Positions 7,989-17,259 are shown, counted from the first letter of the stretch. The stretch is 64,000 nucleotides of DNA from Labrenzia sp. CE80 (GCF_009650605.1 NZ_WAJT01000001.1:248001-312000); one strand, 5' to 3'. The notes: a model not told the origin generated them from the sequence alone. Translations and numbers: made by a program.

Positions 7989-9227
7989 TTAGGCGACGAC
8001 GCCGGAAATTGAGATCGAGACAGAGGTTTCGACGGAAATGCTGCTCATTGATACGGTGACGCTTGAACCACTTGTGCCGCCAGCCAAGTTCGTTCCGGCA
8101 GGTGATGCATAGCGGCCTACGCCGAGGAATTGCTGTAGGTCGTCATCGTCGAGGAGTTCAAAGCCCTGGGCTAGATTGTTGAGCAGCGACTCCATTGCCT
8201 CTTGGACTTCTTCGTCCTCCTTGTCAACAAGCGTTTCAAGCTGTCCGGCCAGCAGGTCGATTTTTTCGAAGATCTTTGTGAGCGCCTCGTGCTCGCCGCG
8301 CAGTCCCTCGATCCGGTTCTGGTGATGGATCGAATCCGACTGATGTTGCATCTCGGCGTAGGCATAGACAGAGGCCTCGCGAAAGGCGACTTCGTTCCTC
8401 ACGAGCAGCTCATTCTGGAGTCTGTCTATGAAACCACTGGATTCTAGGGCGTCGTAGATGGAGGTCAGGGTTTCAAGTGCCGTGTCGTCTTGTACCGCGC
8501 TCTCTGATGAGTTGGTTGGTGTTGTTTCTTCCAGATCAGTCGGCTGGGACTGCGAATTTTCCGCCAGGGAGCCTGTTTCAACCGCCTCTGGAGTTGCCGG
8601 TGTAAGGTTTGTCTGGAGAGAGGTGCTTAAGTCGGCTGTAATGCCGAGGAGGTCATCGACAGAGATCTCGGATGAGCCGGACGCTGTGCCAAGCGCCGCG
8701 ACCGTAGCGTCAGCGGCGACATCAACGGCCCGGTTCGGCAGGTCGGGCCCGATCTTTTCCGCGGCCTTGCGCAGTTCAACGCTCGCGGTCCTGAAATCCT
8801 TGGAGATCTGCTGCAGTTCAAGCAGAATGCGCTTGGCCTTTTCCGGCGTCGCAAATTTCAGACGTTCCTTGATGGCTGCGATCTGCTGGGACATGCGCTC
8901 GATGCGCATTTCGCGCTCGGTATCCGCACCGTCCTTGACCGCTCGGGACAAGGTGCTGTTGAGATCGACCGCATCCTTGTAGCTCTCGACAATGTCGTCG
9001 GCCTCGCTGTTCTCCTGTCCTGACAGTTCGGTCGTCGTCGCGATGAGCGCTTTGGCGCGCTCTTTGTCGGCGTCGTCAGCCTTCGTCCGGTCTTCCTCGT
9101 ACTGGTTACTGGTTTGATACCCGATTTGTGCACTGGCTGGGAGCTCGGCCGAGTCGGGCAAGCGACCGCGCATCTGCAGGTTGAAGGCCTGTTGCTGGGA
9201 ATTTTGAATGATTGAGAAGACGGACAT
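7989..9227 (-). CDS. Unknown helical protein with Ser/Val-rich C-terminus
   Basis: A 412-residue protein that I do not recognise. The start is uncertain: ATG 9227 gives a natural N-terminus (MSVFSIIQNSQQQ), while an ATG at 9272 would add 15 residues; neither has a well-placed ribosome site, and a GGAGG lies 23 bases before 9227. The body is strongly charged and helical (AKALIATTTELSGQENS, MSQQIAAIKERLKF, ILLELQQISKDFR), with coiled-coil character around residues 90-170, a Thr/Ser/Glu-rich linker, and a second helical block with many acidic residues (VDKEDEEVQEAMESLL). It ends with an alternating Ser/Val strand-like tail (SVSISISGVVA). No signal peptide or membrane segment is seen. The tail resembles export or surface-associated C-termini, but that is only an impression. 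Confidence 0.8.
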   Translation of the reverse strand: MSVFSIIQNSQQQAFNLQMRGRLPDSAELPASAQIGYQTSNQYEEDRTKADDADKERAKALIATTTELSGQENSEADDIVESYKDAVDLNSTLSRAVKDGADTEREMRIERMSQQIAAIKERLKFATPEKAKRILLELQQISKDFRTASVELRKAAEKIGPDLPNRAVDVAADATVAALGTASGSSEISVDDLLGITADLSTSLQTNLTPATPEAVETGSLAENSQSQPTDLEETTPTNSSESAVQDDTALETLTSIYDALESSGFIDRLQNELLVRNEVAFREASVYAYAEMQHQSDSIHHQNRIEGLRGEHEALTKIFEKIDLLAGQLETLVDKEDEEVQEAMESLLNNLAQGFELLDDDDLQQFLGVGRYASPAGTNLAGGTSGSSVTVSMSSISVETSVSISISGVVA

Positions 9228-9433
9228 GATCGGCCGCTCGTGCTCTGAAACCTCCTGAATATTGCGGATCATTGGCTTAACCGAGGGTTAAAAGTCCATT
9301 CTTGGTTGTGGGGCGATGGGTGAATTGACCCGTGTTTTGCCTTCTGAGCTGCGCAGACAACTCCGGCAATGAAAGCAACGAGCGGAGAGAGTAAAATCAG
9401 ATGTCCTAATCCTGTCCACTCTCACGCCCTTCA

Positions 9434-10345
9434 CTAGCTTGCCAATCGGCAGCCTGCTTCACTTACTGTTGTCCGAAGGGTCCCCAGCAGGGTTTCGAAA
9501 TCCTCCTTGCGGGGGGAGGACTTGCGCCAGACGAGGCCAACGGTGCGAGCGGGTTGGGGGCTTTCAAAGCGTTGCAGGACAACCCGTTCGTCGCGCACTT
9601 CCACTTCTGCGCAGATTTCGGGCAGGAGAGTGACGCCATAGCCAGCGGCGACCATCTGCATGACGGTTGAAAGCGAGGTGGCGCCCAGGGCGTTCTTGCC
9701 CGGCGCCGGCAGGTTCTGGCAGTAGTTCAGCGCCTGATCCCGCAGGCAGTGGCCTTCCTCCAGAAGCAGCATGTTCTCGCTTTCCAAGTCCCTGGCCGAG
9801 ACGCAGGCCGTTGCATCATGGCTGCTGTCGGCCTTGCGGGCCAGGAGGAAACGGTCGGTGAAGAGCGGTTCGCTGACCAGCGCCGGATGAAGGACCGGCA
9901 GGGCAACGACGATGGCGTCCAGATCGCCGGCTAGAAGCTCCTGGGTCATAGGATCGGTCAGGGTCTCGCGGATGGTAAGTTTCAGATCCGGATGAGAGAT
10001 GCTCAGCGCCGGCAGGATACGCGGCAGAAGATAAGGTGCGATGGAGGGAATGATGCCCAGACGCAAGGGTCCGGCAAGAGGCTGGGACATTTGATGGGCA
10101 TAGTCGGTGAGGTCCCGCACGTCGGTGAGAATCTTGCGAGCGCGCGCGGCAATTTCCTCTCCCTCCCGCGTCAGGCGCACGGAGTTGGGCTGACGCTCCA
10201 CCAGCTTGACGCCCAGCTCAGCCTCCAGATCCTTGATCTGCATGGAGAGCGCGGGCTGTGAGACTGAAACTGCATCGGCCGCCTTGCGGAAGTGCAGATG
10301 TCTGGCGAGAGCTTCAAGATAACGAAGTTGGCGAAGAGAAATCAT
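9434..10345 (-). CDS. oxyR: Hydrogen peroxide-sensing LysR regulator OxyR
   Basis: A 303-residue LysR-type regulator. I chose ATG 10345 so that the protein begins MISLRQLRYLEALARHLHF, as in the family; the frame extends 12 codons further without support. The N-terminal winged helix (about 1-60) includes AADAVSVSQPALSMQIKDLE. The effector domain carries the redox pair C200 and C209 in GHCLRDQALNYC, matching the peroxide-sensing Cys199/Cys208 of E. coli OxyR. It is divergent from katG, the expected target, and an inverted repeat in the intergenic region fits an OxyR site. Oxidation to the disulfide form should activate katG and may alter its own transcription. Confidence 0.94.
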   Translation of the reverse strand: MISLRQLRYLEALARHLHFRKAADAVSVSQPALSMQIKDLEAELGVKLVERQPNSVRLTREGEEIAARARKILTDVRDLTDYAHQMSQPLAGPLRLGIIPSIAPYLLPRILPALSISHPDLKLTIRETLTDPMTQELLAGDLDAIVVALPVLHPALVSEPLFTDRFLLARKADSSHDATACVSARDLESENMLLLEEGHCLRDQALNYCQNLPAPGKNALGATSLSTVMQMVAAGYGVTLLPEICAEVEVRDERVVLQRFESPQPARTVGLVWRKSSPRKEDFETLLGTLRTTVSEAGCRLAS

Positions 10346-10352
10346 AATCAAT

Positions 10353-10373
10353 AAGATAATCTGATCGTATCTT
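10353..10373. promoter_or_regulatory. Candidate OxyR operator between oxyR and katG
   Basis: A perfect 6-bp inverted repeat aagata-N9-tatctt lies just upstream of the oxyR start. Its core at 10356-10370 (ataa-N7-gtat) resembles the ATAG-N7-CTAT half-operator described for OxyR. Its position suits autoregulation of oxyR and, from about 190 bases away, activation of katG. It was identified by eye, and no second half-site was confirmed. Confidence 0.5.
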
Positions 10374-10483
10374 AGAATCAATCCAATTGGACCTGATCGC
10401 TGGCCGCACCTATCTTCTGCTCAAGCCACTGGAGGTGCACGGGACCGAATGGGTTTCGGCCAAGGCATGGACAGCACCATCCG

Positions 10484-10500
10484 CATGACATTTTGTCATG
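10484..10500. promoter_or_regulatory. 17-bp palindrome in the katG upstream region
   Basis: The perfect repeat catgaca-ttt-tgtcatg lies 60 bases before the katG start. It could be an operator for a second regulator or a hairpin in the katG leader RNA. Its function is unknown. Confidence 0.35.
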
Positions 10501-10560
10501 ACAGGGTGGGTCCGGTCGGCGCAGGAAATTTGAGACTGTCGATAAGGATTGGAGAGGACT

Positions 10561-12732
10561 ATGGACGTGAAAGCGGATAAAATGGGCGGCTGCCCAGTGA
10601 TGCACGGCGGTAACACGGAAACCGGTGCATCCGTCATGGACTGGTGGCCAAAGTCGCTGAATCTGGACATTCTTCATCAGCAGGATACCAAGACCAATCC
10701 ACTGGGCCAGGATTTCGACTACCGTGAGGAGCTGAAGAAGCTCGACGTTGCAGCGCTGAAGAAAGACATGCATGCGCTGATGACCGACAGCCAGGACTGG
10801 TGGCCGGCTGACTATGGTCACTACGGCGGCCTGATGATCCGTCTGGCATGGCACTCCGCTGGCTCATATCGTCTGGCTGATGGCCGTGGCGGTGGTGGCT
10901 CCGGTAACATCCGCTTTGCCCCTTTGAACTCCTGGCCGGACAACGTCAGCCTCGACAAGGCGCGCCGTCTGCTTTGGCCGCTGAAGAAGAAATATGGGAG
11001 CGCCGTTTCCTGGGGCGATCTGATCATCTTGGCCGGAACTATTGCCTATGAATCGATGGGCTTGAAAACCTTCGGTTTTGGCTTTGGCCGTGACGACATC
11101 TGGGGTCCAGAGACTGACGTCTACTGGGGCGCAGAGAAGGAGTGGCTGGCACCGTCCGACGGACGCTACGACGACGTTGGCAAGCCAGACACGATGGAAA
11201 ACCCGTTGGCTGCGGTGCAGATGGGTCTGATCTACGTGAACCCAGAAGGCGTCAACGGCGTTCCTGATCCGCTGAAGACAGCCGAGCAGGTTCGCGAGAC
11301 CTTTGCGCGTATGGCCATGAATGATGAGGAAACCGCTGCTTTGACGGCTGGTGGCCACACGGTGGGCAAGGCGCACGGCAATGGCGATGCTTCTACGCTC
11401 GGAGCTGAGCCTGAAGCTGCAGGTCTTGAAAACCAGGGTCTTGGTTGGGCCAACCCGGCGGGCACTGCAAAGGCAAGCGAAGCCGTCAGCTCGGGTGTCG
11501 AAGGCGCTTGGACGACCAACCCGACCCAGTTCGACATGGGTTTCTTCGATCTTCTGTTTGGCTACGAATGGGAACTGACAAAGAGCCCCGCTGGGGCGCA
11601 GCAGTGGCAGCCGGTCGGAATCAAGGAAGAAGACATGCCGGTCGACGCGAGCGATCCGTCGGTGCGCCGCATGCCGATGATGACCGACGCCGACATGGCC
11701 ATGAAGATGGACCCAACCTACCGCGCGATCTGCGAGAAGTTCATTGCCGACCCGGAATACTTTAAAGACACCTTTGCCCGCGCCTGGTTCAAGCTGACCC
11801 ACCGCGACATGGGTCCGCAGGTTCGCTACGTCGGTCCGGATGTGCCTAGTGAAGTTCTGATATGGCAGGACCCGGTTCCCGTTGGTGAAACGAACTACGA
11901 TATCGGTGGCCTGAAGTCGAAGATTGCAGCTTCCGATCTGTCCGTTGCCGAACTGGTTTCGACCGCTTGGGACAGCGCTCGGACTTTCCGTGGGTCCGAC
12001 AAACGCGGCGGTGCGAATGGTGCCCGCATCCGTTTGGCCCCGCAGAAGGATTGGGAAGGCAATGAACCGGCCCGTCTGGCCAAGGTGCTCTCCGTTCTTG
12101 AGCCACTGGCTGCTGAGTTTGGTGCGTCCATCGCCGATACCATTGTGCTGGCTGGTAACGTTGGAATTGAAAAGGCTGCTGCGGCTGCCGGATACGATTT
12201 CGCTGTTCCTTTCGCGCCGGGCCGTGGCGATGCGACCGACGACATGACGGATGCAGCTTCCTTTGAGGTTCTAGAGCCGCTCGCTGATGGTTTCCGGAAC
12301 TGGCAAAAGGCTGACTATGTGGTCAGTCCGGAAGAACTTTTGCTCGACCGCGCTCAGCTGATGGGCCTCACGGGTCCGGAAATGACGGTTCTGCTGGGTG
12401 GTCTGCGTGTTCTTGGTACCAACCATGGTGGTTCGAAGCATGGCGTCTTCACAGATGAGGTTGGCGTTCTCAGCAATGACTTCTTCATCCACCTGACAGA
12501 CATGGATCTGTCCTGGAAGCCGGCAAGCAAGACAACCTATGATATCTGTGACCGCAAGTCGGGGGATGTCAAATTCACTGCAACCCGTGCCGACTTGGTG
12601 TTCGGATCCAACTCGATCCTTCGCGCTTACGCAGAAGTCTACGCGCAGGACGATGCCAGCGAAAAGTTCGTCGAAGACTTCGTGGCAGCCTGGGTGAAGG
12701 TTATGAACGCAGATCGTTTCGATCTGGCCTGA
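10561..12732 (+). CDS. katG: Bifunctional catalase-peroxidase KatG
   Basis: A 723-residue heme enzyme that removes hydrogen peroxide by catalase and peroxidase reactions. I chose ATG 10561, preceded by GGAGAGG; a TTG four codons earlier is unlikely. The distal pocket shows R94, W97 and H98 in RLAWHSAGSYR, and Y225 (LIYVNPEG) and M251 complete the Met-Tyr-Trp adduct needed for catalase activity. H266 in TAGGHTVGKAHG is the proximal heme ligand. The second, degenerate peroxidase domain follows from about residue 400, as usual for KatG, and the length is normal. Its control by the divergent oxyR gene is expected. A hairpin terminator follows. Confidence 0.97.
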   Translation: MDVKADKMGGCPVMHGGNTETGASVMDWWPKSLNLDILHQQDTKTNPLGQDFDYREELKKLDVAALKKDMHALMTDSQDWWPADYGHYGGLMIRLAWHSAGSYRLADGRGGGGSGNIRFAPLNSWPDNVSLDKARRLLWPLKKKYGSAVSWGDLIILAGTIAYESMGLKTFGFGFGRDDIWGPETDVYWGAEKEWLAPSDGRYDDVGKPDTMENPLAAVQMGLIYVNPEGVNGVPDPLKTAEQVRETFARMAMNDEETAALTAGGHTVGKAHGNGDASTLGAEPEAAGLENQGLGWANPAGTAKASEAVSSGVEGAWTTNPTQFDMGFFDLLFGYEWELTKSPAGAQQWQPVGIKEEDMPVDASDPSVRRMPMMTDADMAMKMDPTYRAICEKFIADPEYFKDTFARAWFKLTHRDMGPQVRYVGPDVPSEVLIWQDPVPVGETNYDIGGLKSKIAASDLSVAELVSTAWDSARTFRGSDKRGGANGARIRLAPQKDWEGNEPARLAKVLSVLEPLAAEFGASIADTIVLAGNVGIEKAAAAAGYDFAVPFAPGRGDATDDMTDAASFEVLEPLADGFRNWQKADYVVSPEELLLDRAQLMGLTGPEMTVLLGGLRVLGTNHGGSKHGVFTDEVGVLSNDFFIHLTDMDLSWKPASKTTYDICDRKSGDVKFTATRADLVFGSNSILRAYAEVYAQDDASEKFVEDFVAAWVKVMNADRFDLA

Positions 12733-12793
12733 TCGGAACCTGCATGGCCGCATGCGATATTGGCCAACGCGAGGCCAGACATGATACCAATGA

Positions 12794-12823
12794 GGGCGGC
12801 CTTCACGGGCCGTCCTTTTTTGT
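12794..12823. terminator. Intrinsic terminator between katG and the convergent TrmO-like gene
   Basis: The hairpin ggcggcc-ttcac-gggccgtcc, with one wobble pair, is followed by a T-run (cttttttg). It lies between two convergent genes, and the T-run favours termination of katG. Confidence 0.8.
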
Positions 12824-12838
12824 CTCAGCCGATGGAAA

Positions 12839-13363
12839 TCAGAGATCCGTTGAGCGTCGATCTGGATGACTGCGCTGTTTATGCCAGCCGACGGTCGCCT
12901 CTGGCACCGAGTCATTGCTCGGAAAATAGGGCTTGATGTCGATCAGCGGCGTGCCGTCAAGACAATCAAGACCGCGGACCTTGAGCGTGCAGCCGTTGAC
13001 AGAGATGAGTTCAACCACGGAGAGGGAGACGGGATTGGGCCGCACTGGTGATCGCAGAGCGAAGCATCCGTGGGTAACGCTGTCGAAGGCGGGCGCCTGT
13101 ATGATGATGTCGCGCCTCGCTTCATGCATCCAGTAGAGGATGATTAGGTGCGAACAGCTTTCGACAGACTTGAGGCCGTCCTGATAACGCGGGTCGAGAT
13201 GGACTGTGCAGGTGTCCTGCGCCTGCGTGCCGCTTTTGGGGCAGGCATGATGGTCCTGCCAGAGCGTTGTGATATGGCCAATGAAGACCAGGCCAGCATC
13301 GGCGGGCATGTCTTCCGGATCTTGGGCAAGGGTCTTTTCGCCGGCTCTGGCGGAATCTGGCAT
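12839..13363 (-). CDS. TrmO/TsaA-family tRNA N6-methyltransferase-like protein
   Basis: A 174-residue protein of the TsaA/UPF0066 family, whose characterised member TrmO uses S-adenosylmethionine to methylate N6-threonylcarbamoyladenosine at position 37 of certain tRNAs. Family features are HLDPRYQDGLKSVESCSHLIILYWMHEARRD (about 55-85, split here by function), THGCFALRSPVRPNPVSLS (SAM-binding region) and GLDCLDGTPLIDIKPYFP near the C-terminus. It lacks the extra C-terminal domain of E. coli TrmO and matches the short form. The start at 13363 has an AAAAGG site very close upstream. It converges on katG across a shared terminator. The family call is secure; the exact substrate is inferred. Confidence 0.85.
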   Translation of the reverse strand: MPDSARAGEKTLAQDPEDMPADAGLVFIGHITTLWQDHHACPKSGTQAQDTCTVHLDPRYQDGLKSVESCSHLIILYWMHEARRDIIIQAPAFDSVTHGCFALRSPVRPNPVSLSVVELISVNGCTLKVRGLDCLDGTPLIDIKPYFPSNDSVPEATVGWHKQRSHPDRRSTDL

Positions 13364-13674
13364 GATTTGACCTTTTTCAAGTTGGCATTGAATTGAGTTC
13401 CTTTGTCAGGCTTCGCGCAAGCCTGCTGAGTGAAACAAAGAGAAACAAAAAAAATGCTTCGGAAATATAACAATGAAATTCGCTGATTGGTTGGGGTAAA
13501 ATTCCTTATTCTTGTTTTTGAATCAGTAGGTTACGGGTAAATTTGTCAATGCTGATAGAATTGTTGTCAAATTTTAGCAAAAGACAAATTTATTTCTCCC
13601 CTTTCCGTTTTTTCCTTCTTCAAAACTCATCTTCATGTTCGCCTGACGGAAACTTCTCAATCAGGTAATGCAGC
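13364..13674. other. AT-rich upstream region of the first DUF2336 gene
   Basis: An AT-rich stretch of 311 bases with no gene, holding the divergent promoters of the TrmO-like and DUF2336 genes. A perfect 10-bp inverted repeat, taaatttgtc at 13538-13547 and gacaaattta at 13583-13592, is separated by 35 bases, and a related ttgtcaaattt lies between its arms. This arrangement would fit binding of a dimeric regulator at two places. Confidence 0.5.
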
Positions 13675-14760
13675 ATGACACAGGCGTTGAAAACCGAACT
13701 GGTGAATTTCCAGGAACTGGATGGCGGGGCAGACAGCTCTCGCAGCGCGGAACTGGCCCGGCATGTGGCAAGCCTGTTTGCCTACACCTCGGATCGCTGC
13801 ACAGCGGAACAGGTCGACATCTACGACAGTGTCCTGTTGCGATTGATCAGTATGGTCGAGGTCGAAGTCCGCAGCTTCGTGGCTGAACAGATGGCTGGCC
13901 TGCGGCGGGGGCCGGAAGGGACCATCCGCAAGCTCGCCGAAGACGAAATCGTGATCGCTGAGTCCATTTTGCGGTGTTCAACGGTTCTTCGTGATGCGGA
14001 TCTTGTAAGTATCGCAGAGAATAAAGGCGATAGTCATCGCCTTGCTATTGCGAAACGTGAAGTTCTTTCCGAAGCCGTGACTGAAGTTCTGGTGGACCGC
14101 GGCGACGTTCATGTGAAGCGTCAGGTGGCGGGCAATTCCGGGGCGACGTTCTCGGATCGCACCTTGATGAAGCTGATCGGCGACTCCACCGCTGACGCAA
14201 CCATTCAAATGTCGCTGAGTGAACGAGCAGATCTGGCCGAGCACCACATCAAGCAACTTGTGCGCGTTGCATGCGAAGAGGTTCGCAAGGCGCTCGTGAA
14301 GCGCGGCGAAATCGCCGATGCCGCAAGGCTGCCGGAAGCCGCTGACATTGCTGCCCAGCGGATGACCAACGAGTACTGGCTTGCCCGCTATGACTTCGAG
14401 ACGGCTCGCAACCGGGTCCTGCTCCTGGCAAAACGAGGCATGGTCACAGAAGCCACTTTGCGTCGCTTCGCCATCGAAGACCGCTTCCCTGAATCGGTTG
14501 CAGCCTTTGCCTGGATGGTCCGTTGCGGGGTTGAAGAGGTCAGCCACTGGATGGTCCGCGCAGATCCGGAACCATTTCTGATCATCGCCAAGGCGAGTGG
14601 CCTGTCCTCTATTACGGTCAATTCCCTGCTCTCAATCGGCCCATGGCGCCATCGGCTGACACCGGAGATACGTGCAACATCCATGAGAACCTTTGACCGG
14701 ATGAGTGTCGGTGAAGCCGAGCGCCGGATGGCGCATTGGGGGAATATCATGCTGAACTAG
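13675..14760 (+). CDS. DUF2336 domain protein (copy 1)
   Basis: A 361-residue soluble, almost all-helical protein of the DUF2336 family, known mainly from alphaproteobacteria and without a settled function. The recognisable block is residues 30-260: VDIYDSVLLRLISMVEVEVRSFVAEQMA, then VLSEAVTEVLVDRGDVHVKRQVAGNSGATFSD, split here into the helix, the conserved VLVDRGD and the VAGN(S/N) segment. The C-terminal third has repeated short helices with Arg pairs. No signal peptide, membrane segment or catalytic motif is seen. It is a monocistronic gene with a terminator behind it. A paralogue lies 12 kb away at 25859. The HEAT-like helical pattern suggests a protein-binding scaffold, but that is inference. 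Confidence 0.85.
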   Translation: MTQALKTELVNFQELDGGADSSRSAELARHVASLFAYTSDRCTAEQVDIYDSVLLRLISMVEVEVRSFVAEQMAGLRRGPEGTIRKLAEDEIVIAESILRCSTVLRDADLVSIAENKGDSHRLAIAKREVLSEAVTEVLVDRGDVHVKRQVAGNSGATFSDRTLMKLIGDSTADATIQMSLSERADLAEHHIKQLVRVACEEVRKALVKRGEIADAARLPEAADIAAQRMTNEYWLARYDFETARNRVLLLAKRGMVTEATLRRFAIEDRFPESVAAFAWMVRCGVEEVSHWMVRADPEPFLIIAKASGLSSITVNSLLSIGPWRHRLTPEIRATSMRTFDRMSVGEAERRMAHWGNIMLN

Positions 14761-14803
14761 TGTTCGGCCTATCCCTTTGTCTTTGCTCAAGTTGTGCATT
14801 GGC

Positions 14804-14834
14804 GGCGGTTCGGTAAACGGACCGCCGTTTTGTT
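14804..14834 (+). terminator. Intrinsic terminator after DUF2336 copy 1
   Basis: A GC-rich hairpin (cggcggt... and accgccg arms) is followed by tttgtttt, 44 bases after the stop codon. Confidence 0.8.
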
Positions 14835-14901
14835 TTGGCTGGACGTCATCAACCTGAAACCTTAGACAAATCAGAATGCCGGGCGTCAAAAGGGGACGGA
14901 A

Positions 14902-17259
14902 ATGACTGCAAGAACGGAGATGTTGCATCGCGCGATGCTAGAGACTCCATTACGCGTAATGGGGCTTTTTATCCTTCTGGTCGCTGGAGTTTTTTGGCTT
15001 GGGCTCCTGTCTTCCAATGCCGATGCCCAAGGCGCTATCGGTATCCTCACGGAATTCTCGCAGGACAAGACTGAAACTTCGACCGCCCCTGAGGAAGCTG
15101 CTGACGCTGATACGGCTGTCGCGGCAGAAACCCGGTCGATGGACTTTTATGTGGCGCGGGCCATGAAGGCGCGAGATGTCGTCAAGCAGATCCTTCAAAG
15201 TGCGCCGGACCTTCATGAAACCATGGGCGCGACGCTTCGCTCCAAGGGTGGGCATGGCGATATGGGCTGGCTCTGGGCAACACTGCCTGGTGCTGGGTTG
15301 GCTCTCCTGCTGGGCCTGGCGTGCTATCGTCTTGTGCTCATGTGGGGCCGTAAACACTTTGCGCACCGCTACTTTGAGGGTGTTCAACCACGGGCGGACA
15401 GGATCAGTTATCTGTTCCTGCGCGCGCTCCTCATGTTGGCCGGACTCGTTGTCTTTGCCGGTGTTTCTGGCATGATCCTTCTGTTTTTGAATACGAGTGG
15501 ACCTGCGAGCGCGCATCAGACGGCAGTTGTCATTCTAAGCGTGACAACACTGTTCTTGGGATTGCGGATTGTGTTTCTCAATCTGCTGGTGCCCAACGTA
15601 CCAAGTCATCGCGCCTTCGCTCTTTCCGATGCAGACGCGCGTGGCCTGTACCTGAGCCTGATCGCAGGAACTGCTGTTTCAGCTGTAGCCCTCGCCCTTT
15701 GCACATGGATGGACAAGCTGGGTCTGCCTAAGGATGCGCACAAGCTCGCTCTGATTGCTTCAGCGTTATTGTCCTGTCTGATCCTTTCATCCATCGCAGT
15801 TGCTTACAGGAAAGCTATCGGTGCGCTGATCCGCGGAGAGGCGGGTGATGCCGCTGACTTGTGGCGCCGTGTGCTGTCCAAGTCCTGGCATTTGATCGCT
15901 GTGGTCTATTTTCTGGCTGCCTGGGCCATCTCGTCGATCCGCATCCTTCTGGATCTCCCTGACGCAACCGGACTTGTGGTTGCGCCGCTCCAGGCCTTGC
16001 TTATGGCAATCATCGCCTATGGCCTGCTAGTGTTGCTGATCGACCGCGTGCTGCTGCCGCGTCTCGATACCGCAGAGGTTCAAGCCACGATTGTGGCTGA
16101 TATCGAACGGGCGGAAGCCACGGAAGGCGAGGGCGACTTGGACCCGCAGGCTGCGCTGTCTCAGGCTGAGGCAGAAGCTGCCGATCTTGAGGCGCATCGC
16201 TCACCTTACCGCCATTTGCTTGATCATGGTGCATCCATTCTCTCCTGCTTTGGCGGTCTCGTGATCCTTGCCCGTCTTTGGGGCGTGTCGATTACCGATG
16301 GATCGACCTATGTCGGCGGCACGATCGAAATCCTGCTGATCATCTTCCTCGGCTATATGGCCTACAAGGCGGTCGAGGTGGCGATTGACCGGCGTATTGC
16401 CAAGGAGGGGCCTAGCGAGGAAAAAGACGAAGAAGCTGAAGTTGGGGGCGCGGGCGAAAGCCGCATTGCGACCCTTCTACCTATCTTCCGCAACTTTCTT
16501 CTGATCACTATTGTGGCCATTGCGGCGATGGTGGTCCTGTCCGAACTGGGTGTGAATATCGCTCCGCTCTTTGCAGGCGCCGGTGTGGTTGGTCTGGCTA
16601 TTGGCTTTGGCGCACAGACACTTATTCGGGATATCTTTTCGGGTGCTTTCTATCTGCTCGACGATGCCTTCCGGAGAGGGGAATACATTGACATCGGCAG
16701 CGCCAAAGGCGTTGTTGAACGGATTTCCATCCGCTCAATGCAGCTGCGGCATCACCGCGGTGCCCTGACAACCATCCCCTTTGGCGAAATCCAGCATGTG
16801 GAGAATTTCTCCCGCGATTGGGCCATGATGAAGTTGGCATTCCGTGTGACCTACGACACGGACGTGGACAAGATGCGCAAGATCATCAAGAAGTTCGGGC
16901 AGGAGCTTCTCGACGATGAATACTATGGTCCGATGTTCCTGCAGCCGCTGAAGTCGCAGGGTATTCTGGCCATGGAAGATTCTGCGATGATCGCGCGGGT
17001 CAAATTCATGACCAAACCTGGCAAACAATTCGAATTGCGTAAGGTCGTCTATGCCGGACTTCAGGATCTCTTTGAAAAGAACGGGATCAAGTTCGCGCAT
17101 AAGCAAGTTACTGTCCGGGTAGCCGGAGGGGACGAAAAGGAAGACGAGGAGAGTGGAGGCGCGCCTAGTGCGGCAGTCAGGGCAGCAGCTGCAGGCGCCG
17201 CTGCCGGGATGTTGGATGAGACGGACCTTGGCGGCGATGATTCAGCCGATCAGCTCTAA
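14902..17259 (+). CDS. Large MscS-family mechanosensitive channel
   Basis: A 785-residue membrane protein. A hydrophobic N-terminal segment (about 17-39, ending ...NADAQ) may be a signal peptide. About ten further hydrophobic segments follow, and the MscS pore domain starts near residue 550: the pore helix is Gly/Ala-rich (FAGAGVVGLAIGFGAQ), followed by the conserved IRDIFSGAFYLLDD and the beta domain with IPFGEI and VENFSRDW. The extra N-terminal membrane helices place it with large MscS relatives such as YbiO or MscK rather than the 286-residue MscS. It would open under membrane tension to release osmolytes in hypo-osmotic shock. The C-terminus is Ala/Glu/Asp-rich. A GGGGACGGAA site precedes the ATG. 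Confidence 0.92.
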   Translation: MTARTEMLHRAMLETPLRVMGLFILLVAGVFWLGLLSSNADAQGAIGILTEFSQDKTETSTAPEEAADADTAVAAETRSMDFYVARAMKARDVVKQILQSAPDLHETMGATLRSKGGHGDMGWLWATLPGAGLALLLGLACYRLVLMWGRKHFAHRYFEGVQPRADRISYLFLRALLMLAGLVVFAGVSGMILLFLNTSGPASAHQTAVVILSVTTLFLGLRIVFLNLLVPNVPSHRAFALSDADARGLYLSLIAGTAVSAVALALCTWMDKLGLPKDAHKLALIASALLSCLILSSIAVAYRKAIGALIRGEAGDAADLWRRVLSKSWHLIAVVYFLAAWAISSIRILLDLPDATGLVVAPLQALLMAIIAYGLLVLLIDRVLLPRLDTAEVQATIVADIERAEATEGEGDLDPQAALSQAEAEAADLEAHRSPYRHLLDHGASILSCFGGLVILARLWGVSITDGSTYVGGTIEILLIIFLGYMAYKAVEVAIDRRIAKEGPSEEKDEEAEVGGAGESRIATLLPIFRNFLLITIVAIAAMVVLSELGVNIAPLFAGAGVVGLAIGFGAQTLIRDIFSGAFYLLDDAFRRGEYIDIGSAKGVVERISIRSMQLRHHRGALTTIPFGEIQHVENFSRDWAMMKLAFRVTYDTDVDKMRKIIKKFGQELLDDEYYGPMFLQPLKSQGILAMEDSAMIARVKFMTKPGKQFELRKVVYAGLQDLFEKNGIKFAHKQVTVRVAGGDEKEDEESGGAPSAAVRAAAAGAAAGMLDETDLGGDDSADQL

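Noticed and set aside
10864..11802. A 312-codon minus-strand frame within katG
   Set aside because: It is antisense to a complete, motif-rich KatG and lacks any domain pattern.
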